Positions 50,275 through 58,852 of a stretch of DNA of 64,000 nt are shown piece after piece (the first letter of the stretch is position 1; every line of letters starts with the position of its first letter). The stretch is from Lachnospiraceae bacterium NSJ-143 (GTDB lineage: Bacteria > Bacillota > Clostridia > Lachnospirales > Anaerotignaceae), in contig JALIFM010000002.1 in assembly GCA_022867625.1 (NCBI GenBank), forward strand, positions 434,001 through 498,000. The letters run 5' to 3'. The notes under the pieces were generated by a model, which saw nothing but the letters and a program-made list of their open reading frames with translations, had not been told where the DNA came from and did no database searches. Made by a program: the position numbers and the translations under genes.

Positions 50275-50277
50275 ATT

Positions 50278-50721
50278 ATGCCTGAAAGATATACTGACAG
50301 TATTACAATTCTTGAAACAAATATTGATGACTCAACAGGAGAAATGCTTGGATATGTTTCAGAAAGACTGTTTAATGCCGGTGCGAAAGATGTTTTTTAT
50401 TCATCTATCTATATGAAAAAAAACCGGCCGGCATATAAGCTTACGGTAATCTGCGGCGATGATTTGAAAGAAATTATGGAGGACATAATTTTTGAGGAGA
50501 CCACCGCTATTGGTATACGCGCAAGGAGTGAGAACAGAACATGTCTTGGCAGAGAGATTAAAGAAGTAGAAACTGCATATGGGCCTGTTAAGGTTAAATG
50601 TGTATATACCAGAAAGGGCCGGCGGCTGTATCCTGAATTTGATTCGGCCAGAAAGATTGCAGAAAAATTCAGCGTTCCTCTCTGTGAAGTTTATGCTGAG
50701 GTCAGCAAGGCTGAAAAGTAA
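50278..50721 (+). CDS. larC2: LarC C-terminal part (LarC2)
   Basis: A 147-residue protein matching the C-terminal part of LarC: ILETNIDDSTGEMLGYVSER, DVFYSSIYMKKNRPAYKLTV and ETAYGPVKVKC. It is in the same reading frame as larC1 but separated by one stop codon and one Ile codon, with GAGGA seven bases before its own ATG. In L. plantarum LarC1 and LarC2 are joined by a programmed frameshift; here independent, coupled initiation is more likely. No lactate racemase gene (larA) lies downstream, so the client enzyme is elsewhere. Confidence 0.92.
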   Translation: MPERYTDSITILETNIDDSTGEMLGYVSERLFNAGAKDVFYSSIYMKKNRPAYKLTVICGDDLKEIMEDIIFEETTAIGIRARSENRTCLGREIKEVETAYGPVKVKCVYTRKGRRLYPEFDSARKIAEKFSVPLCEVYAEVSKAEK

Positions 50722-50818
50722 GCTGTATATAGCAGGTTACAATGCTTATGGATTTGGCTTAGCGGCCTTAAATTTGAGGATTATTTTTTGTTTTGGGAGG
50801 TATCTGCTTTTTCAAATT

Positions 50819-50843
50819 CGGCAGGTGCTAAAGCACCATGCCG
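50819..50843 (+). other. Strong hairpin after the lar genes
   Basis: CGGCA-GGTGC, loop TAAA, GCACC, bulged A, TGCCG. It has ten paired bases but no U run, so it is either a 3'-end stabiliser or a non-canonical terminator. It stands at the front of the 390-base gap before the NlpC/P60 gene. Confidence 0.5.
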
Positions 50844-50902
50844 TAATAACTGCTTAAATTAGCCTCATAAAAATTTAACATTTGTTTCATTTGTTTTTTG
50901 AC

Positions 50903-51093
50903 TGTAACAATTAGTTAACATGTATTGCAAATGAATTGTAAATAATTTTTAATTTTCATGTAACAGAGAATATTATTTAAGTGTAAAATTGTGCATTTAT
51001 GCTAAATAATGTCAATTAGGCCCTCATTTTACAAAAATCTATTGACTTTTACAGGATAGTTTTTTATACTATTCTTGTAACAAAAATGTAACA
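50903..51093 (+). promoter_or_regulatory. NlpC/P60 promoter with WalR-type boxes
   Basis: Promoter: TTGACT 51042-51047, 18 bases, TATACT 51066-51071. At the start point lies TGTAAC-AAAAA-TGTAAC (51077-51093), an exact fit to the WalR/YycF consensus TGTWAH-N5-TGTWAH. Single half sites TGTAAM occur upstream at 50903, 50937, 50959 and 50982, the last three about 22 bases apart. WalRK controls cell-wall hydrolase genes in Firmicutes, and such a gene follows. A box at +1 suggests repression, with upstream half sites possibly activating. No riboswitch was recognised in this gap. Confidence 0.6.
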
Positions 51094-51111
51094 TTTGATT
51101 GGGGGATATTC

Positions 51112-52314
51112 ATGAAACTGAAAAGAATAGTGCCTTCGGCAGCTGTCATAGGTACATTAATAGCTGTTGGATGCAGTATAACAGCCTTAGCAAATGGCAC
51201 AGGTATTGTTAGCACAAATCAAATAAATGTCAGACAGACGGCTGATACGGAGTCTGAAAAATTGGGCCTGCTGTTTGAGGGTGATGAGATTAATATACTT
51301 TCTGGTGAAGGCAACTGGTACAAGATTGATTATAACAACCAGGAGGCGTATGTCTTTTCAGATTATATAAGCGTGTCTCAGGCTGAAGGAAAAGTTGGTG
51401 CAGATAAAGTAAACGTAAGAAGTGATGCATCTACAGATTCTGAGGTTGTCGCAACTGTAAACAGCGGAGATACGGTTAAGGTTATAGGAAGTAATGATGA
51501 CTGGTATAAAATAGTAAGAACAAATGGTGAAACTGCTTTTGTCAGCAAAGAGTATATCGCTGGTGATATTTTAGACAAGGTTGGAGTTGCAGGCAAGCCG
51601 CAGGAGGAAGATAAGTCTTCTGATAATACTGTGACAGCTGCCGCAGTATCTTCTCTGACATCTTCACCTGTTGATGAAGATAAAGGTTTTGCCGAGGTTT
51701 CAAATAAATACGCGGCTGTAACTGCTTCGGGGGGTTTGAGAATCAGAAGTGGTGCAGGTACTAATTTTGATGTTTTGGCGACTCTTGTATATGGCGATTA
51801 TGTAGATGTTGTTGCTATAGGAAGTGAATGGGTCAAGATAAGCAATGGAACTGTAACAGGTTATGTAAGTGCCGAATATGTATCAATAAGAGACGGTGAA
51901 AAACCTTCAAGAGGTTCAGCCGGCTCGTCAAAGGGACAAGCTGTTGTTGATTATGCAAAACAGTTTATCGGTACCCCATATGTATGGGGAGGCACAAACC
52001 TTACATCGGGAGTTGATTGTTCGGGGTTTGTATATGCAGTTTATAAAAACTTTGGAATAGGTTTAAACCGCAGTTCAGCTTCAATGGTGTCAAATGGAGT
52101 GCCTGTTTCACAGTCTGAGCTTGTTGCTGGTGATTTAGTTTTCTTTGATACTGACGGAGTAAATGATGGAGGTATATCGCATGTAGGTATTTATATAAGT
52201 GGAGGGGAGTACATACACGCCTCATCCGGCAAAGCCTACAGCGTTACTATTTCATCATTATACGATGACTACAGTGCAAGTACATATGTAACAGCAAGAC
52301 GCGTGTTAAGATGA
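51112..52314 (+). CDS. Secreted SH3b-NlpC/P60 cell-wall peptidase
   Basis: A 400-residue exported peptidoglycan hydrolase. A signal peptide (to about residue 27, ITALA) is followed by three bacterial SH3 repeats near 30-80, 92-145 and 198-258 (NVRSDASTDSEVVATV and RIRSGAGTNFDVLATL are examples), which bind cell wall, then an NlpC/P60 domain from about 275. Catalytic Cys303 (GVDCSGFV), His in ISHVGIY and His in YIHASSG are intact. It should cleave D-Glu-meso-DAP-type bonds in stem peptides. GGGGGAT lies before ATG. Confidence 0.95.
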   Translation: MKLKRIVPSAAVIGTLIAVGCSITALANGTGIVSTNQINVRQTADTESEKLGLLFEGDEINILSGEGNWYKIDYNNQEAYVFSDYISVSQAEGKVGADKVNVRSDASTDSEVVATVNSGDTVKVIGSNDDWYKIVRTNGETAFVSKEYIAGDILDKVGVAGKPQEEDKSSDNTVTAAAVSSLTSSPVDEDKGFAEVSNKYAAVTASGGLRIRSGAGTNFDVLATLVYGDYVDVVAIGSEWVKISNGTVTGYVSAEYVSIRDGEKPSRGSAGSSKGQAVVDYAKQFIGTPYVWGGTNLTSGVDCSGFVYAVYKNFGIGLNRSSASMVSNGVPVSQSELVAGDLVFFDTDGVNDGGISHVGIYISGGEYIHASSGKAYSVTISSLYDDYSASTYVTARRVLR

Positions 52315-52325
52315 TTTAAAACAAT

Positions 52326-52366
52326 AAGCAGACGGCGGTAATAACCAGCTGTCTGCTTTAAGCTGT
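52326..52366 (+). terminator. Hairpin after the NlpC/P60 gene
   Basis: Eight-bp outer stem AAGCAGAC/GTCTGCTT (52326-52333 with 52351-52358), partial inner pairing, weak U tract. Possibly leaky into the next hydrolase gene. Confidence 0.55.
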
Positions 52367-52417
52367 TTATTGAAATGCTTTTGACAGCCTAAAATAAATT
52401 GTTTGGTGAGGTATTTT

Positions 52418-53614
52418 ATGAAGAAATATGTTATGCATATCAGGAAATTTTTAGCTGTTTGCTGTGCCTTATGCATCACTACAGCGGTTTTTAACCCCTA
52501 CGTGGCAGAAGCCGCCAAGACATTGCAGCAATTAAAAAACGAGAGAGATGCTCTTGCTAAGAAAACAAAAGAGGCAAAAGCTGCCCTTGACAATATAAAA
52601 AACCAGCAGGTTACTGTCCAGCAGGAAATTGATGCTCTTGACAAAGTAGTTGCTGCTGCCAGCGAGGAATACAACAGGTCAAAAGAGGACCTTGAAGAAG
52701 TATCTGCCAGACTGGAAGAATCTCAGGCGGAGCTTGATGAAGCTACCAAAAAAAGGGAACAACAGTTTAATGTATTTGGAAAGAGAATTAAATTTTTGTA
52801 TGAAAAGGGCGATTCCGGCTACCTTGATGTTATATTTGAGTCTAAAAGCATATCTGACATGCTTACAAGAATGCAGTATGTAGAAGATATAATGGAATAT
52901 GATGATAAGATTCTTACAAATCTGAAAGAAATTGAACAGCTTATCAAGGATAAGACCGATGAAATAGCCAAAGAAAAAGAGGAAGTAGAGGAGCTGGTAA
53001 AGGAAAATGAAGCTAAACAGCAGGAGCTGAACAAAGCGCTTGACGATAAGAAGGTTAAGCTTCAGGCATATAAACAGGATGAGGAAAAGTATAAGCAAAT
53101 TATAGCTAATGATGAAAAAGCAAGTCAGGAGGTTGAGGCCCTTATAAGGTCGGCAACATCATCATCTTCATCTTCGGGCTATGTATATACAGGCGGTAAG
53201 CTGAATTGGCCTGTTCCGTCAAAGTCAGCATCATCATCTAGCTTAAGCAGCGGATTTGTAGGGCGCAACAGCCCTGTTGGAAGGGGCTATGAGTTCCATA
53301 CAGGCTATGATATACCTGCGGCATACGGTTCAAATATTGTGGCGGCAGAGGCTGGAAAAGTAATATATTCTGGCTGGATGAGCGGATACGGCAATACAAT
53401 AATGATAGACCACGGCGGCGGACTGGTTACATTGTATGGCCACAACTCCAGTCTTGTTGTCAGCAAAGGGCAGACTGTGACAAGAGGTCAGTCTGTGGCA
53501 AAATGCGGGTCAACCGGCTATTCTACCGGTAACCACTGCCATTTTGAGGTACGTGTAAATGGAAAGGCTGTAAGTCCAGAGCCATATTTAGGAGTAAGAA
53601 ACATAGCACGATAA
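52418..53614 (+). CDS. Secreted coiled-coil M23 (LytM) peptidase, CwlO/EnvC-like
   Basis: A 398-residue exported protein. Signal peptide to about residue 31 (ending VAEA), then a long helical coiled coil, about 35-245, rich in Glu/Lys/Gln, a Ser-rich linker, and a C-terminal M23 zinc peptidase. Zinc ligands are complete: HTGYD, and HCHFE (HxH), so it is an active endopeptidase, not only an activator. The coiled-coil segment resembles CwlO or EnvC, which work with FtsEX. GGTGAGG precedes ATG 52418. It follows the SH3b-NlpC/P60 gene, giving two wall hydrolases in tandem. Confidence 0.93.
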   Translation: MKKYVMHIRKFLAVCCALCITTAVFNPYVAEAAKTLQQLKNERDALAKKTKEAKAALDNIKNQQVTVQQEIDALDKVVAAASEEYNRSKEDLEEVSARLEESQAELDEATKKREQQFNVFGKRIKFLYEKGDSGYLDVIFESKSISDMLTRMQYVEDIMEYDDKILTNLKEIEQLIKDKTDEIAKEKEEVEELVKENEAKQQELNKALDDKKVKLQAYKQDEEKYKQIIANDEKASQEVEALIRSATSSSSSSGYVYTGGKLNWPVPSKSASSSSLSSGFVGRNSPVGRGYEFHTGYDIPAAYGSNIVAAEAGKVIYSGWMSGYGNTIMIDHGGGLVTLYGHNSSLVVSKGQTVTRGQSVAKCGSTGYSTGNHCHFEVRVNGKAVSPEPYLGVRNIAR

Positions 53615-53624
53615 ATTTATAGAA

Positions 53625-53666
53625 TTTAAGGCTCTTCTTTAAATAATAATAAAGGAGGGCCTTAAA
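53625..53666 (+). terminator. Long hairpin after the M23 gene
   Basis: Seventeen-bp stem with two G-U pairs (53625-53641 with 53650-53666), eight-base loop. A short, poor U tract (TATTTCC) follows. Confidence 0.7.
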
Positions 53667-53760
53667 TATTTCCAAAAATATTTTCATAAAAAGCTGGCAA
53701 TATATATTACTATAAGCGAATATTAAAAATAAGACATAATTTTATTTATTAATGCTTTTA

Positions 53761-53790
53761 TTGACATTTGTATAATGATATGCTTATAAT
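53761..53790 (+). promoter_or_regulatory. Promoter of mrp and possibly the pur genes
   Basis: -35 TTGACA 53761-53766, 18 bases, -10 TATAAT 53785-53790. No PurR box was recognised. Confidence 0.75.
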
Positions 53791-53824
53791 TTAAAGATAG
53801 AAAATAGGAATGGAGCTGATTAAA

Positions 53825-54655
53825 ATGAGCGAAAGCTGCTCACATGATTGTTCTAACTGTTCTGAAAACTGTAGTGAGAGAACGCCTGAAAGTTTTATTA
53901 TTGAACCTAATAAATTAAGTAATATAAAAAAGATAATAGGCGTTGTCAGTGGAAAGGGCGGGGTTGGCAAATCGCTTGTCACATCAATGCTTGCCTGTTC
54001 GATGAAGAACAAAGGCTATAATGTAGGTATTCTTGACGCTGATATAACAGGACCTTCGATACCTAAAATGTTCGGAATAACAAAAAAGGCTGGCGGAAAC
54101 CAGTATGGTATGCTTCCGGTTGAAAGCCCTAACGGGATTGAAGTAATGAGTGTCAACCTTCTGGTGGACAACGATACTGACCCTGTTGTTTGGAGGGGGC
54201 CGGTAATAGCGGGAGTTGTACAGCAGTTTTATTCGGAAGTAATATGGGAAAATGTGGATTACCTGTTTGTTGATATGCCTCCTGGAACAGGCGATGTTCC
54301 GCTCACTGTTTTCCAGTCTCTTCCAATAGACGGAATAGTGATAGTTACATCTCCTCAGGAACTTGTAAGCATGATTGTGGGAAAGGCTGTAAATATGGCT
54401 AAGCTTATGAATGTTCCAATACTTGGCGTGATTGAAAACATGAGCTATGTAGCTTGCCCTGACTGTGGAAAGAAAATCTACTTGTATGGGGAAAGCAAAA
54501 TAGATATAATAGCGAACGGATACGGTGTTGATGTTATTGGTCAAATGCCTATTAATCCTGCCACTGCATCACTTTGCGACAGGGGAATGGTTTATGAGGC
54601 TGATATGTCGCCGCTTGTTCCGGCAGTGTCTAAACTTGAGGAATTAATTAAATAA
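53825..54655 (+). CDS. mrp: Mrp/NBP35-family P-loop ATPase
   Basis: A 276-residue iron-sulfur carrier ATPase. The N-terminal cluster C5, C9, C12, C16 (CSHDCSNCSENC) resembles Nbp35. Deviant Walker A GKGGVGKS near 42-49, switch DADITGPS, and the C-terminal CPDC pair, used for a bridging cluster in the homodimer, follow. Members deliver Fe-S clusters to apoproteins. ATG 53825, with GGAG upstream, is chosen over ATG 53810, which contains the ribosome binding site. purC follows after 81 bases; PurF next to it carries an Fe-S cluster, but a specific link is not shown. Confidence 0.93.
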   Translation: MSESCSHDCSNCSENCSERTPESFIIEPNKLSNIKKIIGVVSGKGGVGKSLVTSMLACSMKNKGYNVGILDADITGPSIPKMFGITKKAGGNQYGMLPVESPNGIEVMSVNLLVDNDTDPVVWRGPVIAGVVQQFYSEVIWENVDYLFVDMPPGTGDVPLTVFQSLPIDGIVIVTSPQELVSMIVGKAVNMAKLMNVPILGVIENMSYVACPDCGKKIYLYGESKIDIIANGYGVDVIGQMPINPATASLCDRGMVYEADMSPLVPAVSKLEELIK

Positions 54656-54670
54656 GTAAATTATATACGC

Positions 54671-54693
54671 CGGGAATGTTTGTCTTTCCCGGA
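54671..54693 (+). other. Hairpin between mrp and purC
   Basis: CCGGGAA/TTCCCGG, seven-bp perfect stem with a nine-base loop and no U run. It may be a processing or stability element; no PurR box or purine riboswitch is present. Confidence 0.45.
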
Positions 54694-54736
54694 CGGTACA
54701 TACAATATAAACCAGTTGGTTTTCAGGAGGTTCATT

Positions 54737-55441
54737 ATGAAAAAGCTTGATATGCTTTATGAGGGAAAGGCAAAAAAAGTATTTAAAACTGAAGACGAAA
54801 ATTTGCTTATAGTTGACTATAAGGATGACGCAACTGCTTTTAATGGTCTTAAAAAAGGTCAGATTATGGGAAAAGGCGTTATTAACAACAAAATGACAAA
54901 TATTATATTGAAATATCTTGCAGATAACGGTATTGAAACACATTTTGTTGAGGAATTAAGTGACAGAGAAACTCTGGTTAAACGTGTTTCTATTGTCCCT
55001 CTTGAGGTTATTATAAGGAACGTAGCTGCCGGAAGCTTTTCTAAAAAATTCGGAGTTGAGGAGGGTACTCAGCTCAAAAATCCGATACTTGAATTTTCAT
55101 ACAAAAACGATGAGCTTGGCGACCCTATGATTAATGAGCTTCAGGCTTTGGCTATAGGCATTACTACACGTGAGGAGCTTGACTCTATTTCTGAGCAGGC
55201 GCTTAAGGTTAACGAGCTGCTTAAGAAGTTTTTCCTTAACGTGGGCATTAAGCTTATTGACTTTAAAATTGAGTTTGGCCGCTACGACGGAAGGGTTATA
55301 CTGGCAGATGAAATTTCGCCGGATACATGCAGGCTTTGGGATGCTGAGACAAACGAAAAGCTTGATAAGGACCGTTTCCGCAGGGATATGGGAAATGTGG
55401 AGGAAGCATATCAGGAAGTATGGAGAAGGATAACAAAATGA
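54737..55441 (+). CDS. purC: Phosphoribosylaminoimidazole-succinocarboxamide synthase (SAICAR synthetase)
   Basis: A 234-residue cytoplasmic enzyme joining CAIR with aspartate, using ATP. Family motifs: [42 protein letters not shown], and [12 protein letters not shown] with [20 protein letters not shown] lies seven bases before ATG. It overlaps purF by four bases (ATGA), confirming translational coupling in purC-purF-purB. Length is normal. The other steps between PurF and PurC are encoded elsewhere. Confidence 0.97.
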   Translation: MKKLDMLYEGKAKKVFKTEDENLLIVDYKDDATAFNGLKKGQIMGKGVINNKMTNIILKYLADNGIETHFVEELSDRETLVKRVSIVPLEVIIRNVAAGSFSKKFGVEEGTQLKNPILEFSYKNDELGDPMINELQALAIGITTREELDSISEQALKVNELLKKFFLNVGIKLIDFKIEFGRYDGRVILADEISPDTCRLWDAETNEKLDKDRFRRDMGNVEEAYQEVWRRITK

Positions 55442-56931
55442 TTGATAAGAGAATAGAAACCATTTCCGATACAGCAGGATACAGTGACAACGACGAACTT
55501 AAGGAAGAATGCGGTGTTTTTGGCATATATAACAATGACGACCTTGACAGCGGCAGAGTAGTGTACTACGGCCTTTTTTCACTGCAGCACAGAGGGCAGG
55601 AAAGCTGCGGAATAGCTGTAACTGATGATACTGTTGTAAAACAGTACAAGGACATGGGCCTTGTACCTGATGTTTTTAATTCTGATATACTGGATAACCT
55701 TACCGGAAAAATAGCGGTAGGGCATGTAAGGTACTCTACAGCCGGCGGAAGTATAAGGCAGAACTCACAGCCGCTTGTGTCCAGGTATCTTAAGGGAGCG
55801 CTTACAATCAGCCATAACGGAAACCTTGTAAACGCTTTGCAGCTTAGGGAAAAATTTGAAAACGAAGGCTTTATATTTCAGACAACAATCGACACAGAGG
55901 TAATAGCCTACGTAATAGCCAGAGAGCGGGTTAAAAATCCGTCTATTGAGGAAGCTATAAGCAGGATGATGGATATTGTTGAGGGCAGCTATGCTCTGCT
56001 TGTAATGAGTCCTAAAAAGCTTATTGGCTGCCGTGACCCAAGGGGCATCAGGCCGCTTGTTATTGGCAAGCGCGGAAATTCATATATATTAAGCTCTGAA
56101 AGCTGTGCTCTTGATTCTGTTGGTGCTGAATTTGTGAGGGATGTTGAACCGGGAGAAATAGTTGTAATTGACGAAACAGGACTGCACTCAATAAAAACCC
56201 ACTGTGGAAAAAAGAAAACCGCACTTTGTATATTTGAGCTGATTTACTTTGCAAGACCTGACAGCTATATAGAAGGCATCAGTGTTTATGAGTCAAGGAA
56301 GGAAGCCGGAAGGCAGCTTGCACTTGAGCACCCTGTGGATGCTGACCTTGTAATAGGTGTGCCTGACAGCGGTATTGACGCGGCTATTGGATATTCTGAA
56401 CAGAGCGGCATACCTTATGGCAAAGGGCTTGTCAAAAACAGATATATAGGAAGAACATTTATAAGCCCTACACAGTCCGCACGTGAGGACGGCGTAAAAA
56501 TAAAACTCAATGCACTTAGGAGCGCTGTTGAGGGAAAAAGAATCATAATGGTTGACGACTCAATTGTAAGGGGTACAACTGTAGCAAGGCTGGTTAAGAT
56601 TTTGAGAAACGCAGGGGCTAAAGAGGTCCATATGCGTGTAAGCTCACCGCCGTTTATGTGGCCATGCTATTATGGTACTGATGTTCCTACAAGAGACAAG
56701 CTTATTGCGTGCAGGTATTCTTTAGACGAGATAGCTGATGTGGCTGGAGTTGACAGCCTTGGTTATCTTGGCATAGATAAGCTGGAAAGCCTTAAGCTTG
56801 GGGCGGACTTTGGACATTGTGACGCATGCTTTACAGGAAACTATCCTACTGAGCTGCCACCAGTACATGAGGAGGAGGAAAAGGATAATGAAATCGAAAT
56901 ACGAAAGCCCCCTAAATTCACGATACTCTAG
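55438..56931 (+). CDS. purF: Amidophosphoribosyltransferase
   Basis: A 497-residue glutamine phosphoribosylpyrophosphate amidotransferase, the committed step of purine synthesis. It is of the Bacillus type: a 24-residue propeptide (to Glu24) precedes the catalytic Cys25 in EECGVFGIY, which is freed by self-cleavage. Fe-S ligand Cys are seen in [13 protein letters not shown] and CYYGTDVP, with [10 protein letters not shown] near the C-terminus. The PRPP loop reads [16 protein letters not shown] 55438 with AAGGAT upstream is chosen. Its 3' end overlaps purB by 44 bases in another frame, unusually long. Confidence 0.97.
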   Translation: MIDKRIETISDTAGYSDNDELKEECGVFGIYNNDDLDSGRVVYYGLFSLQHRGQESCGIAVTDDTVVKQYKDMGLVPDVFNSDILDNLTGKIAVGHVRYSTAGGSIRQNSQPLVSRYLKGALTISHNGNLVNALQLREKFENEGFIFQTTIDTEVIAYVIARERVKNPSIEEAISRMMDIVEGSYALLVMSPKKLIGCRDPRGIRPLVIGKRGNSYILSSESCALDSVGAEFVRDVEPGEIVVIDETGLHSIKTHCGKKKTALCIFELIYFARPDSYIEGISVYESRKEAGRQLALEHPVDADLVIGVPDSGIDAAIGYSEQSGIPYGKGLVKNRYIGRTFISPTQSAREDGVKIKLNALRSAVEGKRIIMVDDSIVRGTTVARLVKILRNAGAKEVHMRVSSPPFMWPCYYGTDVPTRDKLIACRYSLDEIADVAGVDSLGYLGIDKLESLKLGADFGHCDACFTGNYPTELPPVHEEEEKDNEIEIRKPPKFTIL

Positions 56932-58321
56932 TAAAGAGATGAGCTATCTTTTTTCGCCTGATTATAAGTTTAAAACATGGCGTAAGCTCTGGATAGCTTT
57001 GGCTGAAACTGAAAAAGAGCTTGGGCTTAATATAACTGACGGTCAGATTGCCGAAATGAAAAAATATCAGGACGATATTAATTATGATGTGGCTGAGGAA
57101 AGAGAAAAGATTGTGCGCCATGATGTAATGAGCCATGTCTATGCTTTTGGAACTCAGGCCAAATCTGCAATGCCTATTATCCACCTTGGCGCGACCAGCT
57201 GCTATGTAGGTGATAACACAGATATCATTATTATGACAGAGGCTTTGAAGCTTATAAAAAAAGAACTTGTAAACGTTATTAATGAGCTTTCAAAATTTGC
57301 TGCCGAATATAAAGACATGCCTACGCTTGGGTTTACACATTTTCAGCCTGCGCAGACAACAACAGTAGGTAAAAGGGCATCGCTTTGGCTGCAGGACCTT
57401 ATTATGGACCTTGAAGATGTGGATTATCAGCTCTCAAAGGCAAAGCTTCTTGGTTCAAAAGGTACAACAGGTACACAGGCAAGCTTTCTGGAGCTTTTTG
57501 ATGGAGACCATGAAAAGGTCAGAAAGATAGACGGCATGATTGCTGAGAAAATGGGATTTAAAGACTGTTTTGCGGTATCCGGCCAGACATACCCGAGAAA
57601 GCTGGATTACCAGATTTTAAGTCTCCTTTCACAGATTGCCCAGAGTGCATATAAGTTTAGCAACGATATACGGCTTTTGCAGCACCTTAAAGAGGTTGAG
57701 GAACCATTTGAAAAAAGCCAGATAGGTTCATCGGCAATGGCGTATAAGCGAAACCCTATGAGAAGCGAGAGAATGGGTTCACTTGCCAGATATGTTATAT
57801 CGTCGGCTATAAACCCTGCTGTTACGGCTTCTACACAGTGGTTTGAAAGGACTCTTGATGACTCGGCAAACAAAAGAATAAGCGTTCCGGAAGCGTTTCT
57901 GGCTACAGACGCTATACTCAGTCTTTACAGAAATGTTGTTGACGGCCTTGTTGTATATCCTAAGGTTATAGAGCAGCACCTTAACAATGAGCTTCCATTT
58001 ATGGCTACTGAAAATATAATGATGGATGCTGTTAAAAAGGGCGGCAACCGTCAGGAGCTGCACGAGAAAATACGTGTTCATTCAATGGACGCTGGAAAAG
58101 TTGTCAAAACAGAAGGAAAACCTAATGACCTGCTTGAAAGGATAGCGGCTGACCCTTCATTTGGTCTTACGATAGACGAGCTTAATTCTATAATGGATGC
58201 TAAAAATTTTGTGGGGCGCGCTCCTCAGCAGACAGAGGAATTTTTAGATAATATAGTTAAGCCTGTGCTTGATGCGAATAAAGAACTGTTAAGCGGTGAC
58301 GCCGAAGAAATAAGAGTATAA
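56888..58321 (+). CDS. purB: Adenylosuccinate lyase
   Basis: A 477-residue fumarase/aspartase-superfamily enzyme that splits SAICAR and adenylosuccinate, releasing fumarate. Motifs: [41 protein letters not shown] and the signature SSAMAYKRNPMRSER. Start at ATG 56888 with AAAGGAT nine bases upstream, inside purF. Several longer starts upstream are shadow readings of purF. A terminator follows; length is typical for the eukaryote-like, 470-residue class. Joins the IMP branch to purA downstream. Confidence 0.96.
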   Translation: MKSKYESPLNSRYSSKEMSYLFSPDYKFKTWRKLWIALAETEKELGLNITDGQIAEMKKYQDDINYDVAEEREKIVRHDVMSHVYAFGTQAKSAMPIIHLGATSCYVGDNTDIIIMTEALKLIKKELVNVINELSKFAAEYKDMPTLGFTHFQPAQTTTVGKRASLWLQDLIMDLEDVDYQLSKAKLLGSKGTTGTQASFLELFDGDHEKVRKIDGMIAEKMGFKDCFAVSGQTYPRKLDYQILSLLSQIAQSAYKFSNDIRLLQHLKEVEEPFEKSQIGSSAMAYKRNPMRSERMGSLARYVISSAINPAVTASTQWFERTLDDSANKRISVPEAFLATDAILSLYRNVVDGLVVYPKVIEQHLNNELPFMATENIMMDAVKKGGNRQELHEKIRVHSMDAGKVVKTEGKPNDLLERIAADPSFGLTIDELNSIMDAKNFVGRAPQQTEEFLDNIVKPVLDANKELLSGDAEEIRV

Positions 58322-58331
58322 AAATATAAAT

Positions 58332-58370
58332 AACCCCTCTGATTTAATATGTCAGAGGGGTTGAGTTTTT
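58332..58370. terminator. Terminator after purB
   Basis: Perfect 11-bp stem (58332-58342 with 58352-58362), loop of nine bases, T-rich tail. It lies between purB and the convergent small membrane gene, so it may serve both. Confidence 0.88.
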
Positions 58371-58388
58371 ATTTCGGGTTTCATTTAC

Positions 58389-58613
58389 TTAATTCAGTGG
58401 AAGCGTAAGCTTGCCTGATACAACAATGCAGATAAAAAATATGCCTATAAACATAAGAACCACTCCGGAAACAGTCATCATGGCAGTAAATATTTTTGAT
58501 GGCTTTACAGCTAAATCTGGATTGTCTGCCTTCTGAAGCTTTGCCAAAAGGCGTGGGTATGAAATAATGAATATTCCTAATGCGATAAATATAACGCTGA
58601 TAATAAAATACAT
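58389..58613 (-). CDS. Two-helix small membrane protein
   Basis: A 74-residue protein with two membrane helices (FIISVIFIALGIFIIS; AMMTVSGVVLMFIGIFFICIVVS) separated by a polar loop carrying PRLLAKLQKADNPDLAVKPS. The pattern is like DUF6199-type small proteins, though unconfirmed. AAGGAG lies eleven bases before ATG 58613. Monocistronic, leftward, between purB and purA on the other strand. Function unknown. Confidence 0.65.
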   Translation of the reverse strand: MYFIISVIFIALGIFIISYPRLLAKLQKADNPDLAVKPSKIFTAMMTVSGVVLMFIGIFFICIVVSGKLTLPLN

Positions 58614-58741
58614 GTTGGCAGACTCCTTCTTTGCTATAATTTATAATACTTTATTTTAACATACATCTTTGTGATGTCACAAGAATTTTGGAAGTCTAAA
58701 TGATATAATTTATAATTATAAGAAGTATAAAAAGTATTTAT

Positions 58742-58797
58742 TTTACTTATAGTTATAAATCGCATATAATCAATATGTATGTTAATGATGAACATAC
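58742..58797 (+). promoter_or_regulatory. purA promoter and 5' hairpin
   Basis: -35 TTTACT 58742-58747, 17 bases, -10 TATAAT 58765-58770. The start of the transcript contains hairpin GTATGTT/AACATAC (58777-58783 with 58791-58797), possibly a stabilising 5' end. No purine riboswitch. Confidence 0.7.
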
Positions 58798-58852
58798 TGT
58801 GCCGTTTGGGCGCATGGATTTGTATAAATTGATTTTACAGGAGTGATACAGA

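Noticed and set aside
53984-54544. 186-codon leftward frame opposite mrp
   Set aside because: Antisense shadow with Tyr/His/Asn bias and no ribosome binding site.
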